A stretch of 5,406 bases of DNA from Cyclobacteriaceae bacterium (GTDB taxonomy: Bacteria; Bacteroidota; Bacteroidia; Cytophagales; Cyclobacteriaceae): positions 1 through 5,406 of the forward strand of contig JABFSY010000316.1 of the NCBI GenBank assembly GCA_013140395.1. The letters are read 5' to 3'. The translations under genes and the position numbers were made by a program. The notes beneath the pieces are model-generated. The model was not told the origin of the DNA. It was given only the letters and a program-made list of their open reading frames with translations, and made no database searches. Below are positions 1-4,652 of this stretch, piece after piece (the stretch's first letter is position 1; the number at the start of each line of letters is the position of its first letter).

Positions 1-854
1 GAACGGCTATCATTTTTTTGTTGGGAATGCTACTGGCAATCGTACCAAAATTTGATTTTTCAACCGTGCGGATTCCCGGAGTATTGCAGCGCATCAGCAT
101 CGTCTTTTTCTTTTGCGCCATCATTTATTTGAAGACCAATTGGCTGACGCAGTTTCGATTGGCCTTGATGCTGCTGGTCGGTTATTTCATTTTGATGACG
201 ATGATTCCTGTACCCGGCATCGGTGACGCGAACCTCGAACCCGAAACAAACATTGGTGCGTGGCTGGATCGGTTGCTGCTGGAAGGCCACCTATGGTCGC
301 AAAGTAAAACGTGGGACCCCGAAGGTATCGTAAGTACCATCCCTGCCATAGCCACCGGGCTTATTGGAATGTTAGCCGGACAACTTTTCTCACGATTTGA
401 TCAGCCTGCCGAGAAAGTAACCTGGCTGTTTTTTACCGGAGCTGCTTTAATTGTGACAGGACTGGCATGGGGATTAATCTTTCCGATCAACAAAGCATTG
501 TGGACCAGCAGCTACGTTCTGTACACAGGTGGTATCGCCATGCAATTTCTAGCGGCTTGTTATTGGTTGATCGATGTGCAAGGAATTAAAAAGTGGTCAA
601 CACCTTTTATCTACTATGGCATGAACGCAATTTTTGTTTTTGTCGCATCAGGCTTTTTGGTAAAGTTGTTATCGGGCATCAAAATCGGAGAAGGAGACAG
701 CGAACTATCCTTATGGTCCTACCTCTATCAAAATATGTATGCCAGCTGGCTCACTCCAATGAATGCCTCATTGGCTTTTGCCCTAACACTCATTCTTTTC
801 TTTTTGGTCATCCTCTGGCAGATGTATAAACGGAAGATTTTTGTGAAAGTCTGA
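1..854 (+). CDS. HGSNAT/NagX-like membrane acyltransferase family protein (DUF5009 type), 5' end missing
   Basis: The reading frame is open from base 3 and ends at TGA 852-854, giving 283 visible residues; the beginning lies outside the window. Family members are usually about 370-400 residues, so roughly 90-110 N-terminal residues are missing. These would hold the conserved N-terminal helix and the histidine that HGSNAT-type enzymes use for acetyl transfer across the membrane, so catalytic competence cannot be judged here. Numbering from the first visible codon, I see about eight hydrophobic segments (near 1-14, 30-43, 52-69, 109-129, 139-159, 168-190, 200-221, 255-275). Family motifs are RIPGVLQRI (23-31), TWDPEGIVSTIPAIATG (103-119), INKALWTSSYVLYTGG (162-177) and YGMNAIFVF (205-213). 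The C-terminus ends in a short basic tail (KRKIFVKV), probably cytoplasmic. The human homologue acetylates heparan glucosamine; bacterial NagX is linked to amino-sugar use, but the substrate here is unknown. Family assignment is firm, substrate is not. Confidence 0.85.
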   Translation, partial: TAIIFLLGMLLAIVPKFDFSTVRIPGVLQRISIVFFFCAIIYLKTNWLTQFRLALMLLVGYFILMTMIPVPGIGDANLEPETNIGAWLDRLLLEGHLWSQSKTWDPEGIVSTIPAIATGLIGMLAGQLFSRFDQPAEKVTWLFFTGAALIVTGLAWGLIFPINKALWTSSYVLYTGGIAMQFLAACYWLIDVQGIKKWSTPFIYYGMNAIFVFVASGFLVKLLSGIKIGEGDSELSLWSYLYQNMYASWLTPMNASLAFALTLILFFLVILWQMYKRKIFVKV

Positions 855-869
855 AATCCTCTGACTGGC

Positions 870-893
870 AAAAAATCGCTCTTCCGAGCGATT
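870..893 (-). terminator. perfect 8-bp hairpin with a U-tract only on the minus strand
   Basis: AATCGCTC (874-881) and GAGCGATT (886-893) form a perfect stem around a TTCC loop. Reading the minus strand, the stem is followed by a run of T (complement of A870-A875), the form of an intrinsic terminator. On the plus strand it is followed by AAGGCGG, without a T-run. An outer inverted repeat, TCTGAC (860-865) and GTCAGA (911-916), brackets it. It lies 20 bases after the acyltransferase stop, so it may still mark that 3' end as a processing or stabilising hairpin, but by shape it stops leftward transcription. Hairpin is certain; function is inferred. Confidence 0.5.
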
Positions 894-948
894 AAGGCGG
901 AATCTCCCTGGTCAGATTCAGTCAAATGCGTATTTATTTATAAATCCA

Positions 949-977
949 TGCAACCCCTTTGCGCGTATAAGCATCTT
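949..977 (+). promoter_or_regulatory. candidate ECF-type promoter of the sigma operon
   Basis: TGCAACC (949-955), 16 bases, then CATCTT (972-977) matches the general layout of ECF-sigma promoters: an AAC-containing -35 element, 16-17 bp spacing and a GTC/ATC-like -10. It sits directly upstream of the sigma gene, as expected for autoregulation. Transcription would start near 980-985, giving a leader of only about 10-15 bases with no Shine-Dalgarno motif. An alternative is a housekeeping-type pair, TTTG (958-961) and TGAATTTG (983-990, one mismatch to TAnnTTTG) with 21-bp spacing; it would start at or next to the ATG, giving a leaderless message. Confidence 0.45.
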
Positions 978-994
978 GTTACTGAATTTGCTAA

Positions 995-1564
995 ATGACT
1001 CTACAGATTTACCGGGCGAAGGAAAAAGATTGGATAGAAGGCTGCAAACGGCAAAATCGCGAAGCGCAGCATGCTCTCTACACTTTTTTTTCAGGGAAAA
1101 TGTACACCCTTTGTTGCCGGTACATCAAAGATAAAATGGAAGCAGAGGATGTGCTTGTGATGGCCTTTACCAAAATTTTTGAACGGATCGATCAGTACAA
1201 AAATGAGGGAAGCTTTGAAGGCTGGATCAGGCGCGTCATGGTAAATGAATCGTTGAGTTATTTGCGCAAGAGCAAAAACATGTACCTGGAAATGGACATC
1301 GCGGCAGCCGATCATGAGCCTGACTATAGCAAAGCAGAAAACGAACTGGAAGCTGAAGATTTGCTGAAGATGATTGGCGATTTGCCTACAGGCTACCGGG
1401 TGGTGTTCAACCTTTACGCGATTGACGGTTATTCACACCAGGAAATTGCGGATCAACTAGGCATCAGTGAAAATACATCTAAATCGCAACTAAGCCGTGC
1501 ACGGGCACTTTTGCAGAAGAGATTAGTAGAAGCTGAACGGCAGCTGTCACAAAAAATTAATTAG
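995..1564 (+). CDS. RNA polymerase sigma-70 family factor, ECF subfamily
   Basis: This 189-residue protein has the two-domain ECF sigma plan and the usual length. Region 2 covers about residues 23-92 and includes YIKDKMEAEDVLVMAFTKIFERIDQY (43-68; core-polymerase and -10 contacts) and the FEGWIRRVMVNESLSYLRK stretch (74-92). A short acidic linker follows. Region 4 covers about 121-178, with PTGYRVVFNLYAIDGYSHQEI and the helix-turn-helix IADQLGISENTSKSQLSRARALL (151-173), which reads the -35 element. It acts in the cytoplasm by directing RNA polymerase to a small regulon. ATG 995 is the only ATG ahead of region 2 and no Shine-Dalgarno motif is visible, which is normal in Bacteroidota. The next gene starts one base after the TAG stop, implying translational coupling and the usual sigma/anti-sigma pairing. 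The regulon cannot be deduced beyond likely control of its own operon. Confidence 0.93.
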   Translation: MTLQIYRAKEKDWIEGCKRQNREAQHALYTFFSGKMYTLCCRYIKDKMEAEDVLVMAFTKIFERIDQYKNEGSFEGWIRRVMVNESLSYLRKSKNMYLEMDIAAADHEPDYSKAENELEAEDLLKMIGDLPTGYRVVFNLYAIDGYSHQEIADQLGISENTSKSQLSRARALLQKRLVEAERQLSQKIN

Positions 1565-1565
1565 T

Positions 1566-2246
1566 ATGGAAAACAGGTTAGACGAACTTTTCAAAAACAA
1601 GCTGGAGCACCACGTGTTTTCTCCGTCACAGAACGTTTGGACGAGCATCGAAGCCAATTTGGTAAAAAAAAATAGCCCATTGGTTGTTTGGCGTCTTGCA
1701 GCTGCATTGTTGCTAATGGGTTGTTTGCTTACTGCTCTTTATTGGACAACACGCGACAACAATTTGAATAGTAACTCGAGTATTGTTCAAACAATAGAAC
1801 CCGTGCAAATAGTTCCAATTGAAACCGAAAAGCAGAAGGCAAAAGTTGAAGAGAAAAAAGCAACAACTAAAATACACCGAACCGCGCTGACGCAAACGAA
1901 ACGGGTTGAATCACAAGTCACTGAAGTAGAAAGTGAACCAACAGTTATACTAACGGCATCCGCAGAGCCTGTAGAACTCACAGCAAACGAGGTGAACATT
2001 GAGTCTACCACACCGACTGTGACTGTTACGCAAACTGAAAAGCCAATTGTCCTTGAGTTCACTCTTGCCCCCATCGAAACAGTCGTGACAGCACAAACGG
2101 AAGAAAAAAATAGTGGGCTAAAGAAATTCTTCATTAAAGCCAAAGAACTAAAAAATGGAGAAAGCGGAATCAACCTGGCCGATTTTGCAAACCGGCTTTT
2201 TGCTTCCAACCATAAACAAGATCAAGAAAAAAATATCCTCAATTAA
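1566..2246 (+). CDS. putative single-pass membrane anti-sigma factor
   Basis: I recognise no named domain; the call rests on position and topology. The 226-residue protein has a cytoplasmic N-terminal part of about 37 residues (MENRLDELFKNKLEHHVFSP...), suited to holding the sigma factor. One strong hydrophobic helix follows at about 38-60, then a long periplasmic region. The latter is low-complexity: basic at 89-113 (K/R-rich), then Thr/Val/Glu-rich at 114-180 with 13 Glu and a single Lys. A C-terminal segment, LKKFFIKAKELKNGESGINLADFANRLFA (185-213), looks helical and folded, so it may be the sensing or binding end. There is no HxxxCxxC zinc motif, so it is not a classic zinc-binding anti-sigma factor. 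It starts one base after the sigma stop and ends 11 bases before the barrel gene. Membrane topology is well supported; the anti-sigma role is inferred. Confidence 0.7.
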   Translation: MENRLDELFKNKLEHHVFSPSQNVWTSIEANLVKKNSPLVVWRLAAALLLMGCLLTALYWTTRDNNLNSNSSIVQTIEPVQIVPIETEKQKAKVEEKKATTKIHRTALTQTKRVESQVTEVESEPTVILTASAEPVELTANEVNIESTTPTVTVTQTEKPIVLEFTLAPIETVVTAQTEEKNSGLKKFFIKAKELKNGESGINLADFANRLFASNHKQDQEKNILN

Positions 2247-2257
2247 AAAAGACTTTC

Positions 2258-3319
2258 ATGAGAAAAATACTAGTAACAAATGTTCTGTTCGTGGCTTGCA
2301 GCTTTTTTGCAACCGCACAAAAAAAGGCCGATACGGTGGTGATCAAAGTAGGTGAATCCAGCAAAGTGATTTTTGCCATACAAGACAAGAAAGACTTGGA
2401 GACATTGAAACATTATAACTTTCAATCATTGATGACAGATATGATTGCTAAACTTGAAAAGAGGGACTCCACGCAAATGGCACAACCCTCCTCGGTTTAC
2501 CTTAAAGACACGGTCACCGAAGCGACCACTTCCGGAAGTCAAATTGAGTCGGTGGAAGAATGGCCTTCCGAAGAAGATAGAAGGCGTTATCGTGAAAGCA
2601 GCAGAGGCCGTTCCTACAACGATCGTGATCGCAGCAACAACTACGTAAGCTTCCGTTCGCGCAACAGGTCGGGACGAAGAACCTACAGTTCTTTCAACAT
2701 CGACCTCGGCACCAACAATTTTCTGGAAGGTGGGAAATTTCCCGCTGACGCAAACAGCGTCTACACCGTTCGTCCTTGGGGAAGTTGGTATGTAGGGTTA
2801 AACTCCATTCAACGCACACGCATTGCTAGTAAACTTTTCTTAGAATGGGGAGGTGGTGTCAGTTGGTATAACTTCAAGTTTCAAAACGACAAAACGCTTT
2901 TGACCAAAGATGATACACAGGCGTATTTCAGTTTCGATACCCGCGATTTCGATTTTAAAAAGAGTAAGCTGACGGTGGTATATGTGAACTTCTCAATGGT
3001 GCCTGTGATCGATTTTGGGGGCAATAGCAAAAAACCAGGTCTCTTCAGTGGTCGAATGTCAAGAGGTTTCCGCATGGGACTAGGGCCTTATGTTGGCTAT
3101 CGAATTGACAGCTACACCAAACAAGTATATGTACAAAATGGAGATGAAAAGGTCGAACGCCATCATGACCCTTACTATCTTAACAACATACGCTATGGTG
3201 CACGACTGCAGTTTGGATTTAGAGGAACGGATCTCTTCTTCAACTACGACCTTAACGATCTTTTCGTAAAAGACAAAGCTCCTCAGTTGAACGCGTTTAC
3301 GTTCGGTATCACGCTGTAA
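2258..3319 (+). CDS. secreted outer-membrane beta-barrel protein with Arg-rich linker
   Basis: This is a 353-residue exported protein. A signal peptide (1-20, MRKILVTNVLFVACSFFATA, cleavage likely before Gln21) is followed by a small N-terminal domain (about 22-70, including IKVGESSKVIFAIQDKKDLETL). A polar stretch comes next, then an arginine/serine-rich linker with 13 Arg in residues 108-141. From about 142 to the end the pattern is alternating aromatic/polar strands: FNIDLGTNNFLEGGKFP, WYVGLNSIQRTRI, LFLEWGGGVSWYNFKF, GFRMGLGPYVGYRID, RYGARLQFGFRG. The last strand, FTFGITL, ends at the C-terminus, as is usual for outer-membrane barrels. About 8-10 strands would fit, so a small non-TonB barrel. 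Being third in the sigma operon suggests it is a sensor partner or a target of the sigma factor. ATG 2258 is chosen because the signal peptide begins there. Barrel location is likely; precise role is unknown. Confidence 0.75.
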   Translation: MRKILVTNVLFVACSFFATAQKKADTVVIKVGESSKVIFAIQDKKDLETLKHYNFQSLMTDMIAKLEKRDSTQMAQPSSVYLKDTVTEATTSGSQIESVEEWPSEEDRRRYRESSRGRSYNDRDRSNNYVSFRSRNRSGRRTYSSFNIDLGTNNFLEGGKFPADANSVYTVRPWGSWYVGLNSIQRTRIASKLFLEWGGGVSWYNFKFQNDKTLLTKDDTQAYFSFDTRDFDFKKSKLTVVYVNFSMVPVIDFGGNSKKPGLFSGRMSRGFRMGLGPYVGYRIDSYTKQVYVQNGDEKVERHHDPYYLNNIRYGARLQFGFRGTDLFFNYDLNDLFVKDKAPQLNAFTFGITL

Positions 3320-3370
3320 ACCAACTAAGCCCAGAAGAGTAGTAAGCTAAGTCTCTTACAATCGTGGAAT

Positions 3371-3413
3371 GAGGAATCTCCAAGGCAAAGCGAGGAGATT
3401 TCTTATTCTATTT
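3371..3413 (+). terminator. intrinsic terminator between convergent genes
   Basis: GGAATCTCC (3373-3381) pairs with GGAGATTTC (3394-3402) with one G-U wobble; the stem extends by A3372-T3403 and G3371-T3404 around a 12-base loop. It is followed by TTATTCTATTT, so it works best rightward, ending the sigma-operon transcript 52 bases past its stop. The T-rich tail overlaps the last codons of the convergent membrane gene; leftward it has no T-run. Upstream, GTAAG (3342-3346) and CTTAC (3355-3359) form a weaker second hairpin. Apart from these, 3320-3407 holds nothing recognisable. Confidence 0.65.
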
Positions 3414-3905
3414 AAATGCTTCCCCCTTCGTCAAAACCATCTGCTCTTCATCACCACGCAACTTCAAGTCTTTGCTTACCCTTCGGGGCGTTGGCCATTG
3501 AAAGGCTAGCCAAATTACCAGCACTAGAAAGAATATGGCAAACCACTCACTGCCGGTCAAAAACAAACCGGCCGCCATAAACAAGGAAGTTGCTACGATT
3601 GCTGAAAGGCGTATCACGGCAACTGAAAAATATTTTTCCAGGCGTACTCCCAGGCTAATCTCTCTGTTTAACAGCGAAAATTTTCTGCGCACCACCAAGT
3701 GAACAATCGTTAGGTCAAGTACCGCCAGGATAGGAAATACTATCAAAATAATCTGTTCAACCTGTTCACTCTGAATAGAGGGTGAAATCTGGTTCGTCAA
3801 AAGCAAGTAGTAGATGACCAGAAACGTGCCGATAGGCAAAAACATCATCAGCAAGCAGATGTTGTAAAGTTTATAGAAAAATTCGCGAAGTGAGCTATAA
3901 TTCAT
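3408..3905 (-). CDS. four-helix membrane protein of unknown function
   Basis: I do not recognise a named family, though the pattern resembles uncharacterised Bacteroidota membrane proteins. From ATG at 3905 the product is 165 residues. A TTG three codons upstream is in frame (3914), but ATG is preferred since it follows the likely promoter with an A-rich run (CAAA) before it. Hydrophobic segments lie near residues 14-36, 50-71, 93-117 and 120-137, with a basic loop between helices 2 and 3 (RRKFSLLNRE). The charged C-terminus WPTPRRVSKDLKLRGDEEQ (137-155) should be cytoplasmic and is the most motif-like part. No catalytic residues, transporter signature or signal peptide are evident. It is transcribed divergently from the TetR regulator with overlapping promoters, so it is probably repressed by it. 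It might be a membrane-stress or small-molecule-response protein, but that is a guess. Confidence 0.7.
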   Translation of the reverse strand: MNYSSLREFFYKLYNICLLMMFLPIGTFLVIYYLLLTNQISPSIQSEQVEQIILIVFPILAVLDLTIVHLVVRRKFSLLNREISLGVRLEKYFSVAVIRLSAIVATSLFMAAGLFLTGSEWFAIFFLVLVIWLAFQWPTPRRVSKDLKLRGDEEQMVLTKGEAFK

Positions 3906-3925
3906 TTTGAGCAACTTTGTACAAT

Positions 3926-3933
3926 CAAAGCTA
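3926..3933 (-). promoter_or_regulatory. -7 promoter element for the divergent membrane gene
   Basis: On the minus strand these bases read TAGCTTTG, an exact TAnnTTTG. Transcription would begin about 3920, roughly 15 bases before ATG 3905. No TTG/TTTG element is seen at the expected -33 distance (around 3953-3957), so basal strength may be low. It overlaps the rightward promoter completely, so polymerase cannot occupy both at once. Confidence 0.5.
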
Positions 3934-3950
3934 ATTATAAATTACCTTTG
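3926..3950. promoter_or_regulatory. near-palindrome, candidate TetR operator over two divergent promoters
   Basis: The half-sites CAAAGnTAATT and AATTAnCTTTG are separated by three bases; 10 of 12 positions per arm are complementary. It is centred between the membrane gene and the regulator gene, the usual place and roughly the usual size for a TetR-family operator. Part of the symmetry arises because it contains one TAnnTTTG promoter element in each direction, so the palindrome alone does not prove protein binding. A repressor bound here would block both promoters. Confidence 0.5.
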
Positions 3951-3972
3951 TCGTACCTATACTAAGGATCTC

Positions 3973-4560
3973 ATGGAGACGGTAGCTAACTTAACCAGAA
4001 AAGAACAGGTCATACGCAGCGCGGCTAAGCTGTTTAGAGAAAAAGGGTATGCGGCTTCTTCTATGCGCGACCTGGCTCAAAAATTAGGCATTGAAGCAGC
4101 CAGTCTTTATTCGCACATTAAATCAAAAGAAGAAATCCTGCAAAGCTTATGCTTTGACATGGCAACGGAATTCAGAAAATCGCTGGAAGAAGTTGAAAAA
4201 CAAAAGTTGACGGCTACAGAAAGACTTAGAAAAGGCATCATTGGTCACATTCAAGTCATGGCTAAAGATCTTACGGCCTCAGCCGTTTTTATGAATGAGC
4301 ATCGGCATCTGAGTCAGCCCTTTCTTCGTGATTTTCTGCTACTTCGCATTAACTACATCAATCGCTTCAAGTCGATGATTGAAGATGGAATCCGCACGGG
4401 CGAGTTTAAGGAATCCATCGACAAAAAATTAGCAGTGATGACACTGTTCTCATCTTTGAACTGGATGCCGATGTGGTATGATCCCAAAAGCGACATCGAC
4501 CCTACTGAACTCGGACAGCAGTTGTCTGATATGTTGGTTAACGGACTCAAAAAGAACTAA
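3973..4560 (+). CDS. TetR/AcrR family transcriptional regulator
   Basis: From ATG 3973 the protein is 195 residues, the normal TetR length. The N-terminal DNA-binding domain (about 8-57) shows the classic order: TRKEQVIRSAAKLFREKGYAASSMRDLA, then the helix-turn-helix with LGIEAASLYSHIKSKEEIL (38-56). The ligand domain (about 60-195) has FMNEHRHLS (106-114), LRDFLLLRINYINRFKSMIEDGIRTGEF and NWMPMWYDP (163-171). These resemble the KstR2/FadR-like TetR branch, whose known members sense acyl-CoA thioesters; this ligand is an inference. The reading frame extends upstream to a TTG at 3907, but that would read through the promoter and place residues ahead of the normal start, so it is rejected. It probably represses its own gene and the divergent membrane gene through the palindrome at 3926-3950. 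Downstream is a hairpin, so it is likely monocistronic. Confidence 0.92.
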   Translation: METVANLTRKEQVIRSAAKLFREKGYAASSMRDLAQKLGIEAASLYSHIKSKEEILQSLCFDMATEFRKSLEEVEKQKLTATERLRKGIIGHIQVMAKDLTASAVFMNEHRHLSQPFLRDFLLLRINYINRFKSMIEDGIRTGEFKESIDKKLAVMTLFSSLNWMPMWYDPKSDIDPTELGQQLSDMLVNGLKKN

Positions 4561-4594
4561 TAATTCCCAGTTAACACACAACTCGACCAGCTAA

Positions 4595-4624
4595 AAAAAG
4601 GAAAAATCCATTCTCCTTTTTCTT
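4595..4624 (+). terminator. A/T-rich hairpin after the TetR gene
   Basis: AAAAAGGA (4595-4602) pairs perfectly with TCCTTTTT (4614-4621) around an 11-base loop, and CTT follows. The T-run is within the stem's 3' arm, giving an A-tract/stem/T-tract arrangement that could end transcription in either direction, though only three pairs are G-C or stronger context, so the stem is weak. It separates the regulator gene from the methyltransferase. A poor -7 match, TACCTTGA (4627-4634), lies just after it and could be part of the methyltransferase promoter, without a clear -33 element. Confidence 0.45.
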
Positions 4625-4652
4625 GCTACCTTGAGCCGAAACCTATTCACCC

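Larger units (their letters stand above)
3916..3950 (+). promoter_or_regulatory. Bacteroidota-type promoter for the TetR gene
   Basis: TACCTTTG (3943-3950) is an exact match to the -7 consensus TAnnTTTG. TTTG (3916-3919) can serve as the -33 element with a 23-base spacer, at the long end of the known range. Transcription would start about 3955, some 18 bases before ATG 3973. AAGGA (3964-3968), four bases before the ATG, could act as a weak Shine-Dalgarno sequence. Confidence 0.55.

Noticed and set aside
60..290. Minus-strand open frame opposite the acyltransferase
   Set aside because: The product is a Gln/Arg-rich shadow of hydrophobic plus-strand coding sequence with clear family motifs.
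932..945. Palindrome ATTTAT-TT-ATAAAT upstream of the sigma promoter
   Set aside because: Very A/T-rich 6-bp arms are common by chance; there is no supporting evidence for an operator, although it does sit just upstream of the ECF-like promoter.
1787..2209. 140-codon open frame on the minus strand, opposite the putative anti-sigma gene
   Set aside because: It mirrors the low-complexity Thr/Val/Glu coding region and gives a Ser/Val/Thr-rich product without domain features; the plus-strand gene fits the operon with proper spacing.
3906..3914. Three-codon extension of the minus-strand membrane gene to a TTG
   Set aside because: ATG at 3905 is a better start codon and the distance to the predicted transcription start is adequate.
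3907..3972. N-terminal extension of the TetR protein from a TTG codon at 3907
   Set aside because: It would translate across the promoter and palindrome and add about 22 residues that TetR proteins lack; ATG 3973 follows the promoter and a weak AAGGA.
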